Source of the DNA: Patella vulgata
Taxonomy: Eukaryota > Mollusca > Gastropoda > Patellidae
Direction of reading: 5' to 3'
Length of the DNA: 64,000 nt
NCBI RefSeq assembly: GCF_932274485.2
Contig: NC_065881.2
Coordinates: 51,780,702 to 51,844,701 of the forward strand
A program made the position numbers and the translations under genes. The first letter of the stretch is position 1; every line of letters starts with the position of its first letter. Below, one piece after another: positions 53,846 through 64,000 of the stretch. The notes beneath the pieces are model-generated. The model was not told the DNA's origin, made no database searches, and worked only from the letters and a program-made list of their open reading frames with translations.

Positions 53846-54495
53846 GCTTCGCGTGTTTTTTTTTACCCCATCGTTGAGATATGCGACTTAAATCAACCAA
53901 ATATACATTTAAATGTAACATGCAACAAAATGCATTGTTTAGTCGAGTTTGTCGTATTTTATTTCTCGGAAAAATCACTAGAAAGTCAAAATTATACTTT
54001 GCTCCTCTTGGTATGACTTTGATAAATTCTGTATCCGTCCCATAACGCGAAATGTTCAGCCTTGCTTCAATGTGAATAGAAATAAAAACAGCAAATTTAC
54101 TGCCGTCGCTTGTCCGTTGGTTTGTCTTGTGTATTTTGTTTATGTGTGGTGTGGCCCTCCTGTACTTGTTATTAATAAAAACATGCACGAAAGAGGAAAG
54201 TGTGGACAAAAATAACCTACAGGATATTAAAGCATTCTGCAACTATAGAAACATATTTAAATTTTAACATCGTGACACGGATATGCCAAATGAGACTAAC
54301 TTTAGATTTTCATGTAAGAAATATGTCAAGGCGAATAATACCTTTTTTCATTTAGCAGGATGTTAGCTGCAAAATTTGCGTACACAGTAAAATTATTAGA
54401 TTATGAATTAGATATTACCAGGGTTAGATCTACAAGTATTTCATAAGGCTAACTTCAAATTTGGTCCAAAATCACGAGATGTAAACAGGGCTAGC
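53846..54495. other. No gene recognised
   Basis: A 197-codon minus-strand frame crosses this stretch and the SINE before it, but its downstream half is translated SINE and the upstream half has no family likeness. Confidence 0.35.
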
Positions 54496-54497
54496 AC

Positions 54498-54545
54498 TAA
54501 TCCTAACCCTAACCCTGGACCTCCTAACGCTTACCCTAACCTACA
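54498..54545. repeat. Short telomere-like repeats
   Basis: AATCCTAACCCTAACCCTGG and TTACCCTAACCTA: a few CCCTAA units with interruptions. Flanked by GAGATGTAAACAGG and, on the other side, TTATTTACATCTTAG, which are weakly inverted. Confidence 0.6.
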
Positions 54546-54842
54546 ATCTCGCCAATAATCACGTGCCCTAATCTTATTTACATCTTAGTGACCCAACCGG
54601 ATTAAAACACAGATCTTCGTGTCTTTTTTTATAGTTCAGAATTTCGTTTTACTTGTCTTCACAACACTAGGACCTGGAAGATTTGTTATATGAGCCCTGG
54701 TCTGGTTGATGTGAGGGATTAGCCAATGAAACGATCTGTTACGGCGAGTTCTTGGCGTGCGATGCACAGAACTGTGGGTAAACCACTAGAATCGTTACCG
54801 CTGGTTTATTAATCAATGTCTGACACACATACAGATAGATAG
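54546..54842. other. No gene recognised
   Basis: Short stretch before a SINE; nothing recognised. Confidence 0.3.
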
Positions 54843-55095
54843 AAATGGGGTTTAACGTCTACTCGACACAAACTAGGTCATTTCGGGACTAACACATGGT
54901 GCAATTTTTATTTCAATAATTCGCTTGCGCGTTAGGGCCTTTAGCATTGGGCGGAAACCGGAGAACTCGGAGAAAACCCACGAGGTTGGACAGGCGACCC
55001 TACTCCTTGTCACGTACAACCGGGGATTCGAAACCACGCCAGTTGACTCAGTGACAGGCCTTATGATACAGCGCGCACGTGCTAACCATTTTCTG
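54843..55095 (-). repeat. SINE family B, near-complete minus-strand copy
   Basis: Head GAAAATGGTTAGCACGTGCG, B box GGTTTCGAATCCCC, AAGGAGTAGGGTCGCCTGTC, core TTTTCTCCGAGTTCTCCGG, tail GACCTAGTTTGTGTCGAG and GTTAAACCCCATTTC on the minus strand. Very close to the reference copy at 43497. Confidence 0.88.
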
Positions 55096-55254
55096 CTCGG
55101 GGGCTTACAATGCTCACCAGACACCCAGCGTACTGAACGTTTTTTGGATTGGTGCAGTCTATTTTAGGGTTCCTGTAATATTAAACTTTCTCTAATTATT
55201 GTCGGAACAGTGCCATTTGGATTTTCCACCCGCACTATATCATTTCAGAGAAAC

Positions 55255-55378
55255 ACAAGGATATATTTTATTTCAATAATTTGCTTATGTAAAAACATCT
55301 TTAGCAGTAAGACAAAACATGAGAGCCCAATGACAGACCTTATGATACAGCGCGCAGGTGCTAACAATTCGCCCCCCC
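55255..55378 (-). repeat. Internally deleted SINE family B
   Basis: Keeps part of the body (ATTTCAATAATTTGCTTATG on the plus strand) and then jumps to the head (ATGACAGACCTTATGATACA, GCGCGCAGGTGCTAAC), lacking the core and the B box region. Followed by a poly(C) run. Confidence 0.7.
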
Positions 55379-55570
55379 CCCCCTTTCAATGTCTCAAGTC
55401 ATAGGGTCAAAACGCCGCTCGTATGACCGCTGAAACGACCTTCCGGTCAGATCTTCATGTATAGTGTAGGCCATCGAAAGTATAAAACAACGAAACGAAA
55501 TATAGATCTGTATTTTCATCAGATTGTCTGCTACCCTGACGAAATCTTGAGTTAGATCTAGCCATATTAC

Positions 55571-55788
55571 CAGTGCCGGATTTACCGTCGCAGACTGAAG
55601 TCTAAGGCCTCAAGATTTAGGGGACCTCTATAGTCAAGGTGTAGGCCTATAATATTTCTTACACTCAATTTAGTCTTAAACATCCGTCGGCTCACAAGTG
55701 TTTAAAACAATCTCTCTATTGTGAAGGTTGGGGATTGGCAGGAGTCTAGTGAGTGAAATGGCCTCTCTTCATCAAAATCCGGCACAGG
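55571..55788. mobile_element. hAT-like MITE of 218 bases
   Basis: Ends CAGTGCCGGATTTACC and, inverted, CTGTGCCGGATTTTGA. The flanks are CATATTAC (55563-55570) and GATATTAC (55789-55796), an 8-base target duplication with one change. Non-coding. Confidence 0.78.
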
Positions 55789-55796
55789 ATATTACT

Positions 55797-58164
55797 ATAT
55801 ATCGTATGCCCATTAAGTCTTTTAACATTGTGTTTACATTTTGAACCAGCCTTTACTCCGTACATCTAAGCTATAGATGTATAAATAAAGATAAGAAAAG
55901 TAAGATGCGAATCAGAAAATACTTCAATACGCAAAACTGTTATTTTTTTCTTCAAAACAACGATTGATTATCGTTATTCATTACATTTCTGCCATATCCA
56001 ACTACAATTAAGCATATAATCCTAACTGAAACGGGCACAAAGCATGGTTTTTCCCGACATGAAGGCAGGGCTGCACATGTCGTGTACAACTGCCAATCAA
56101 GATATGGGGCATAAACCCACAAGCGAGAACCTATCCAATGTTCTTTAAAAACAGCGCTTGATTAACTTTCCTGGCAATATTAAGTAGATGTCAGAAAACA
56201 TCACATTCAAATTCGGAAAAGGCAAAATGACGGAATTAACGTAATCAATATGGCGGTATTCAGGAAGTTTTGGGGAGAAATATCTCATTACCAGTGTGGG
56301 GAATAACTTTCTTTTTTAAATTCTTCAAACACAAAGTGGTGACAGAGACGAAATGTACCGAAAAAAAGGAATTGACCAAAAACACCCCCATAAAATGGTG
56401 TCGGCCATAGGCGTACGAGCTGGGGTCGGGCAAAACAATATATTTCGGCGATCATCAAATATTAGGGATTGTAAAAGGAAAAATATGAATATTCTTCCAC
56501 CCTGCAAATTTATAGTGAATTTATGTAGGTTCATTTTTCGTTCAAAATATCTGGCAGTACACCTATGGTGTGGGCTATTACTTTAAAAATGGCTGACAAA
56601 TTTATTAATAAATTGGCAAGTTCCTCATATAACCAGTGGGAATCTCGTAAGATATGACGTTTTCTATGTCTTTAATGTGGTTTTCGATATCTCTGAATTT
56701 AAAGATAAATTTTGAAAATCCAACATAGCAGCAATTCAAAATGGCGAATTTCAGTTCTCTCCAAACAGGCGCAAAATTTCTAATTAACGCGCGGCAATCT
56801 ACTACTCCATCTAAAAGTCCTAAGACCTTCCTTTGACCAAGTTCTGTAGTCATTTGACAACAAAAAAAGTTACTGGCCTATAACTTCCTTAATTTCCAAT
56901 TAACATATAATAAACCAATTCCCATTGAAATAAAGGTGAAACCTTGCCGCATAATTATGATTTGATTAAACCCAATTGCTATGCGAAATTTCTGTTCATT
57001 TAAAATGGCCGCCGATCCAGAATCACGTGATTTTATGTCACTCGAAAATGCAGAAAAACTGTTCGGTATGATAAGATTAAGATTTCAGTGTTCCACTCTT
57101 CGCTATTTGTAACATAATTACTTATTTCCATGCAAACTGTGATGATATGTGTTGAAAATTTTGCAATTTGCAAATGAACCTAATTTTACTTGCTCGAAGC
57201 CTAGAATAGTGTATCATTGTAGTCGTAAAAATGAATTATCACGGCTACAAATATTGCAGCTAGTGGTAGACAATATTTAAATGTTGTTTAAATGTGTATT
57301 TTCATTAACTTATTATGCAGATAGATTATTATATGGAAGGTCCGCCTAGATATAAAGTACGATTTTATGTGAAATAGGTATCCTGAAAACAAATGGATTC
57401 ACTGACATCAAATAATCTGGTTCTACAAAATAGAGCATAAGGTTATTTACTACCACGAGCCACGAGAGAATAACTCCCTTCTCACATAAATCCTATGGGG
57501 AACATCGAAAATTCCAATAAACAATTTTTATAATTAGTTCGAGGGCAAAGTGCTACGCCATATTTAAATGAACATGTGGTTACAATCGGTCTACATGATA
57601 CCAGGGACGGACTAGGGACCATGGCGAGTTCCTACTCAATGGGGGATATGTCTGGTGGGGTTCTCTCCAGCCGGGCGTGAATACCGAATGGTGCTTGTAA
57701 ATGGTGCTTCTATTATATCCTGGTGTTTCTAGCTTATGCACATATTAAACATACTATAGCGGGACCCAATACTACGCAAAAACATTAGGTAGTTAAGGAA
57801 CCCCTGAAACTACCAGATTCATTTCCAGTGGATATCGAAACCACTTTAACTCCGGCGAAGATGGTGCAAAGATATACCAAAATGAAGAAAATTGTACTAA
57901 AAAAAAGAACGCTTAAAAGATGTTTGGATTTCTTAAATTTATTTTTGAACCCAAAATAGAATTCGGTAACCCTGAAAACCTTTTTTTAATATTTTAAAAA
58001 CAATATCCACATGGAAAGAAATCCCATTATGGATTCTATTTTGATTGCCGTTTTAAATTCACGCCATCTGGACTATTCAAGGTTAGTTTTTGAAGTCGGA
58101 ATTAACTTAGTAGTCTCAAAAACAGTATATAAGACGTATTACAAGCCATATCCAACAGAAGAAA
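55797..58164. other. No gene recognised
   Basis: AT-rich; several AATGGCGG- or AAATGGCCGCC-type motifs (near 56249 and 57003) resemble YY1 sites. Frames on both strands up to 82 codons lack known motifs. Confidence 0.35.
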
Positions 58165-59232
58165 ATGGCGATTAATTAAACCAGCGGCTGTCAGACAGGA
58201 TACGCCCACATTTTACAAGAGATGGATAGAGAAAAAGCTTAAAAATAAACACGATATTTCGTAAAATCAGGGGCCATAATCCAAGAAGTTATGGACTGAA
58301 ATGTGCGAATATCGAAAGGGATTGAGATCTTTGGGATATAAAGATATATATTTTAAATTTCATCAAAATCAGACAAATATTGTGACCTCTATAGGGTCCA
58401 CATTACATATACATAAGGTGTAACGGCGAGTCGGTGATAATATTTAACCCCTTTTCTTTAAATCGGTTAAAAATTGTGACCTCTGGAGGGTCCACAAGCT
58501 AAAATCTGCGCAAATATCGACAGGAATCAAGATCTATGGATTATAAAAATACATTTCAAGTTTCATCAAAATTGGATAAAAATTGTGTCTTCTTGGTATT
58601 ACATACTATTACACTATTTGCGCACAAGGAGCGACCATTTTGTCCTACAGTTTCGGTCAGATTTTTAGGAAATTCGAACTCAACCTTCGTTGATGTGTAA
58701 CGGTGATATATTTAAACGTTTTTTTAAAAATTGAATACAAATTGTGACTTCTAGCGGAACCACAAGCCAAAACTGCGATTTTTCAAACAATCAGGGGCCA
58801 TAATCCAGGGAGTTACAATCGGATAAGCGCGATTATAGAAAGGAACCAAGGTCTTTGTGATTTAAATATAAATTTAAAGTTTTAGCAAAATCGGATAACA
58901 ATTGTGTCCTCTAGAGGGTCAACAACTTTGATATACCATATTTTGACATTATTTGCGTACGAGGGGCGGCCATTTTATTAGGCAGTTTTGACCCGATTTT
59001 CACGAAAGTCGACCTCAAACGTCATTAGAGTGTAACAGTAATATATTCAAACGTTTTTTTGATTCGAATAAAAATTGTTACGATCTGATATGCGTGGATA
59101 TCGACAGGAACCAAGATCTTTGGGTTATAAACATGTATTTCAAGTTTCATTAAAACTGGATTAAAATTGTGACCTCTAGAAGGTCCACAACTTTGACATA
59201 CCATATTTTATACACTATTAGCGTAGTGTCAT
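58165..59232 (+). repeat. Family A interspersed repeat, large copy (A6)
   Basis: Starts TTAAACCAGCGGCTGTCAGA, then GATACGCCCACATTTTAC. About five diverged units follow with GGGCCATAATCCA, GAAAGGAACCAAGG and ATTTGCGTACGAGGGGCGGC. The far inverted end is not intact; the copy fades near ATTAGCGTAGTGTC. Confidence 0.72.
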
Positions 59233-59950
59233 ATAAAAGACAGAAAAAGTCATATATTACGAGGTAGTGACTGGTAATAATATACGGGTCAATACAATGC
59301 CATTTTATTACCAAATTTGGCAGTCTTTTTGAAAAAAACAAATGACCGGCACCACGTGCAAAAAACATTTATTTATATCGTTTTGTTTAAATTTGTTATT
59401 TTTGTTACATTTCGCCTTTATAACCACTTTGTATTTTAACAAAAATCTATTAATTATTCCAGCACTGAAACGCACTGGTTACGAAATATCGCCTTTGGCG
59501 ACTTCGGGCCGAATTTGAGTATGATGCTGATTAATATATTAAGTGTGATTGAACCCAATTGCACCAGTTTGTTTTGAAATTCGTTTGGGGTCACCCACTT
59601 TTGAGATTAACTTGCCCCGCCTATCTGTATTGGGGTGAGATATGGTGTATTTATATGTATTTAAAAGGTATCAGTGTCTAGCTATAGTTTGAGCAATTAT
59701 CTTTGTTATATTCTGCCAACATTTTAATGTTTTGAAGCATTAAAAACAGTTTTTCCAAATATCAACAAAATATCAAAATCTAGTCAAACAATAAATATCC
59801 GAAGACAATCTTGAAAATTTGAAGAAAAAAAAACACACACACCCAACACCGTGAAACGGATGACGAAGCCAAGACACGGATGCATTAAATACGATAGCAT
59901 TCCACATGATAACTAAACTAACCACCATATTTTATTTTTAAAAAAGACTC
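59233..59950. other. No gene recognised
   Basis: AT-rich sequence without recognised elements. Confidence 0.3.
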
Positions 59951-60286
59951 TTAATCCGATAGTTCGACTTTGCGCTGATTATACTCCTTGATGTTTTTAA
60001 AGATGAAAGTGGGTGTCAGACGTCCCGTGAAGGATCTGCCCTTTATCGACTTTGCAATTTTCAAAACCACTGCATAAGCGTGTGTGGTAAGTATATAAGA
60101 TTTAAATTCGTGTCCGCAGGTAATCTTCGCTATGTCGATATTTGAGTACCGTCCTTGTGAGCTGGTATGCGACCGTTTAGCAGTAAAACGTTGCCCAGTA
60201 AAATTTACTGTCGATTCAAAGAGTCGACAAGGAGACAATAAGCCCGTTCCCGAACATACAGGGCGAGTGTAACGAGACTTGCGTTT
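59951..60286 (-). CDS. Possible exon or gene fragment, unidentified
   Basis: From about 60286 the minus strand stays open to TAA-type termination at 59951. The part outside the neighbouring SINE reads KRKSRYTRPVCSGTGLLSPC, RLFESTVNFTGQRFTAKRSH, ITCGHEFKSYILTTHAYAVV and FIFKNIKEYNQRKVELSD. Base composition is clearly more GC-rich than the surroundings and the peptide is basic and of mixed composition, which suggests coding origin. No family recognised. The SINE at 60290 lies immediately upstream, so a longer gene may have been interrupted, or this may be an unrecorded repeat. Confidence 0.25.
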   Translation of the reverse strand, partial: KRKSRYTRPVCSGTGLLSPCRLFESTVNFTGQRFTAKRSHTSSQGRYSNIDIAKITCGHEFKSYILTTHAYAVVLKIAKSIKGRSFTGRLTPTFIFKNIKEYNQRKVELSD

Positions 60287-60289
60287 AGA

Positions 60290-60529
60290 GAGAGAGAGGG
60301 AAATGGGTTTAACGTCCACTTGACACAAACTAGGTCATTTCGGGACTAACATGGTTCAATTATATTTCAATAATTCGCTTGCGCGTAGGGGTCCTTAGCA
60401 GTGAGAGGAAACCGGACGACTCTACTCCGTGTCACGTACAATACGGGAATCGAAACCACGCCAGTTGACTCAATGACAGACCTTGTGATGCAGCGTGCAC
60501 ACGTTAGTCATTGGGCCACCCAACCCTCC
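60290..60529 (-). repeat. SINE family B with 13-bp target duplication
   Basis: Minus-strand copy with head ATGACTAACGTGTGCACGC, B box GGTTTCGATTCCCG, part of the core deleted (GTCGTCCGGTTTCCTCTC), body CGCAAGCGAATTATTGAAAT and tail ACTTAGTTTGTGTC-like. Flanks ACTTGCGTTTAGA (60277-60289) and ACTTACGTTCAGA (60530-60542) differ at two of 13 positions, giving a modest age. Confidence 0.82.
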
Positions 60530-60542
60530 ACTTACGTTCAGA

Positions 60543-63269
60543 GCTGAAGTATACATAAATCGTCGCGTTTCTGGCGAACCGGCGAATCTGATATATTTAA
60601 GTATTGAGAATTATGTGTTTGAAATTTGCGTTCTGTTGTTATATCTGTTTCTGTTTCTGTAAGGTAATCATATTGTGTCTGATAGTGGCCATGTTAAATG
60701 TCGACCTTTTCATAACGCGACAACACGACATCACGACATATTATTTTCCAGTCGTATCAAACATCATTGATACCATTTTATTGATTCTGAAATTATTTGT
60801 AAAACAAAATAAGAGACGTTGGGAAGGGGGCGACTTTTAGAGTGTGTTCATAGTTGAGGGCAATACTGGGCCGCCTATTTTTAATCATCTAGGCCTCGAT
60901 CCCATTAGTCATGCCAAACGGATGAATATGCGATAAGGTCAGTAACAGCTTCGAATCGTTTTCTGCATCTCATAAAAAAACCTCTCCTGCAACTATCGGG
61001 GTGGCGTGCTACACTAATGCGGTAATTTTAAAGAATGTGGCCCGATTTGATTCTTTCTAAATCCAGGGGCGGATTGGGCCGTCGGGCGATCGGTCGGACA
61101 AAAAATGAAAACAATAATTTTGTCCAATTCGTCTAAAAAACCTTTTTTTTCTGCTGAACATTATATGGTGGTGGTGGGGGTGTTATTGGTCCGGCCATGG
61201 AGCGATGATGATCATGTTGTATGTGGCCGGTGTCTTTAACGGGCCACCACGCCATCACTGGAGTCTGTAATGGGCTGGTATAATAGACTTTCTGGGCCGG
61301 GTGTGCTGGGTGTGGGCCGAAATTCGGAATCCTGCAATGGGGATTCCTACTTATTCAATATTCCTAACTGGTTAATCAAATGGTCAAAATTTTCTCAACA
61401 GTCACATTTTTTAACCAGTTAAATTCTCTTGACTCTTGAAGATAAAATGATAATACGTTAATTAATAATATGACGATATGATAATTTCGCAGGTTGATGG
61501 TTGTAAATTACTTGCAGATCGGGGTTTTGGCCTAAATTAATCGATTTATGAGATATATTTATTGACAGAGATTATAATCAGATATGTCACCAAATCGCAT
61601 ATTTGGGGTTCATTTTTCAAAATTTTCCAGGGGCCGCTCCAACCCTGAACATTTACAATAACTCCGCATACAATTTGATGAAAGGATTCCACGGATATAT
61701 GAAAATGCCAGTTATCTTTATTTATGTTGATCTTTTTTTTCATACTGGACAGAGAAAGCAGAATTCAGATCTTTAGCGGAGCATTCCATGTTAATGACAT
61801 CTCAAACGGACCACATCGCGACATGACCTGTTGATTGAAGCCAGCGATAAAAAAAGCATCGAAGGCTCACGGTCTGTCTGTACAACAAAATTAACACCTG
61901 AAATGGGGGGTCCTCAAAAAATCATTCACAACACCTTTAGTGCCCTGTTTGGTGTCGAGACGTGTTTGAGATAATACTGAACAATAAAAAATGGATGAAA
62001 ATCAAAAATAATGACTTTGGAATTTGTAACTTTGGAAAATATGAAGCAAATATACCATTCAGCACTGCGCAGCTAACAGGGTAAACAACTCAACATGGGA
62101 AATCAGAAAGTCTCACAGAGATACCTGATCATGAATATATACACCACAACCACCAAGACTTCAAATTTTGAAAACTATCTTTGTTTTAGCACACCACGTC
62201 CATAATTTTTCAAATATCCTCCATTTCAGACTTTTTGTATGAAGTACCATCATAAACATCATTTGGACTAAATGTTTCGGGTCTGTATGGAATATTTTAA
62301 ATACTGAATCACAATTTCCTTGAAACTGCTTTTGGTTTTCAGCAATTTTTTTTTATAATGAATACACATTGTTATCATTTGTATTACTTCTTAATTCACC
62401 CCTTGAAACTTTGTGCCAGGAAGCATAAAAATGCATAAAGATTGAACATTTTTACTAAGTTTTACAGTAAAATAATTTGTTATAAATTTTATTCAATATT
62501 TATTCACACTCAACACATTGTTTCATCTTAGATTGTACACTAATAGTCCACTATTGAATGTGGAAAGGTCCAGCTGAATGATTGATTGAAAAATATGATG
62601 TGTTTCAAATGGTACTCCATAGAAATGAATTTGCCCCACAAAAATTATATCTAGGTAACAAATTCTATATCAGACCCTCAAAATGATTATTATTCTAACA
62701 TAAATGAATAATAATCTATCCAAAATTTAGAAACAAGTCTTTTTGCTAACATTTACCAACACTTGACAACGGCAGCCGTGATAGCTTAGGTTTTGACAGT
62801 TCTGTTTTCATCAATTTACATATGAATAATGTTTATATTAAAAGATGTGACAGTTCTTGCAAATGAAGCGCAATAGTCTATAATATTACGATTTGCCACC
62901 TGATGTAAGGATAATTGTGATCGTATAAGTCAAAAAGTATTTACTGCATTTTTATTTACCTTTCGGTGTCGAATTACCGCTCAAAGGAAGTGTTGCTCGC
63001 ATCAATGATATTATCAAATCCCGTAAATAACACCTCATTTGTATTTTGATATGAATTAATCGTATTCCGCAGTTGTTTAAATTAAAAAATTAAAAATTTG
63101 TATTTAAAATTAACACTTTGCTCATTGATATTAGCATAAGGTCAAGGACATACCAGATATTCGGACACGAAAGCTACCTACGAAACATTGTTTACATTTA
63201 TACAACCGCGAAATGTGTTATTACTAAAGGGATTACGATATAATTGTATGTATGGTGATGTAATGTTAT
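60543..63269. other. No gene recognised
   Basis: Contains a hydrophobic 78-codon plus-strand frame (60604-60840) and a possible hAT-like end, CAGGGGCGGATTGGGCCG, at about 61066. The rest is AT-rich without recognised features. Confidence 0.35.
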
Positions 63270-63717
63270 GGACAGACGAGCGTATTTTTCCGCCCGATCG
63301 CGGCGATTTAAATTCGCCAGCGATTTTTTTACGGCCGATAACGAACGGGCACACGTAGCGATCGTCTCAAGAGCGTATGCCACTCTGTGAGTAATAATGT
63401 CGATCACATGACTTGTCGATCACGTGACTTGTACAAAATGGCGGCCATTTTGAGATCATGTGATATCAATGATCTCGATGATTGGCTTATAAAAATGAAT
63501 CGCCCGACAATATTCGCTGGACACGGGCACACGAGCGAATTTAATCGCCGGAGAAAAATATTCGGCCGAAAATATCTAACATGCTAGATACGAGCGATTG
63601 ATCGGGCGAATGGTTCACCGAGCAGAATCGTCGTCGCCCTGAAGGGGCACACGGGCGTATTTTTCGTGCGATTTTAAAAATCGCCGCGATCGGGCGAAAA
63701 AATACACTCGTCTGTTC
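63270..63717. mobile_element. MITE with long, GC-rich inverted ends
   Basis: The left end GGACAGACGAGCGTATTTTT plus CCGCCCGATCGCGGCGATTT is repeated in inverted form at the right (AAATCGCCGCGATCGGGCGA, AAAAATACACTCGTCTGTTC), about 40 bases with few changes. Inside, GGGCACACG followed by a similar sequence occurs three times (near 63348, 63524, 63645), and the last 75 bases are themselves palindromic. It is 448 bases long, non-coding, and encloses paired CACGTGACTTGT/ATCACATGACTTGT repeats near 63405-63432. Superfamily not determined. Confidence 0.8.
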
Positions 63718-64000
63718 CCCACATTAATTAAACCTTTGCATAGCCTATCTATACAATGTTCCGCTAAGCGTGGTCAGTTTAACGATTATTCGCAGCACTC
63801 GTCTAAAGATATGAAGGGTCATTTTCAAAATTGAAAAAGAAAATGGCGGATCCCAAACCCGTGGTAGCAAGACGGGAAATCTCATACTACAAGGAAATAG
63901 GAAAGCAACTCGAAAATCTAAGACTCGACTACTGTACTACATAGATCAGAGTATAAATAGAGAGATAATAGCTGTCCCCAAGTTTTATCGTTTTGTCTGT
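63718..64000. other. No gene recognised
   Basis: Ordinary sequence to the end of the window. AAATGGCGGATCCC occurs near 63841. Confidence 0.3.

Noticed and set aside
53649-54242. 197-codon open frame on the minus strand
   Set aside because: Its downstream half is translated SINE family C, and the upstream half has no motif, no good start and no homologue that I recognise.
60604-60840. Hydrophobic 78-codon frame with two possible membrane segments
   Set aside because: No homologue recognised, no promoter or splice context, composition typical of T-rich DNA.
61066-61262. hAT-like element between CAGGGGCGGATTGG and CCATCACTG
   Set aside because: The two ends match only partly and the flanks show no 8-base target repeat.

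Overview
The window looks like nuclear DNA from a marine invertebrate, most probably a mollusc and perhaps a bivalve. Evidence is an AT-rich base composition, GT-AG introns of up to several kilobases, a gene of animal-only type (Rel/NFAT), two families of tRNA-derived SINEs, and a dense load of small non-autonomous DNA transposons. The species call is an inference. No bacterial, viral or retroviral gene was recognised, and no LTR element or CRISPR array was seen.

Layout. (1) 1-5.4 kb: the last coding exon of a plus-strand gene I cannot name (858-1056), then AT-rich sequence with a truncated SINE and a large copy of an interspersed repeat here called family A. (2) 5.5-8.1 kb: a composite Tc1-like DNA transposon holding two transposase copies in the same orientation, one with a single stop codon and one badly decayed. 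(3) 8.1-20.4 kb: no recognised gene, but several tandem duplications, a pair of duplicated SINE heads, a fold-back element and a long quiet AT-rich stretch that may be the 3' UTR of the next gene. (4) 20.4-39.1 kb, minus strand: an NFAT5/TonEBP-type transcription factor gene, reconstructed from eleven coding exons whose splice phases agree throughout and give 1,383 codons plus a stop. Its introns hold two hAT-like elements (one directly after the tenth exon and one nested in a family A copy), a Tc1-derived deletion element, a TTAA-flanked MITE and SINEs. (5) 39-46.5 kb: repeats, a possible CRE-type promoter with a splice donor, a MITE carrying a nested SINE, and a perfect-looking palindromic element. 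(6) 46.6-47.3 kb: an intronless NUDT7-type Nudix CoA diphosphatase ending in the peroxisomal signal SKL. (7) 47.4-64 kb: no recognised host gene; SINEs, a Tc1 deletion element, hAT-like MITEs, homopolymer and telomere-like tracts, another family A copy and a terminal MITE with long inverted repeats.

The two confident host genes have no evident functional link: NFAT5-type proteins act in the nucleus (osmotic and immune transcription in vertebrates), whereas the Nudix enzyme would act on CoA compounds in peroxisomes. The most striking feature is how many transposon insertions keep readable ends and target duplications, including insertions inside other insertions, so that their relative ages can be ordered from this sequence alone.
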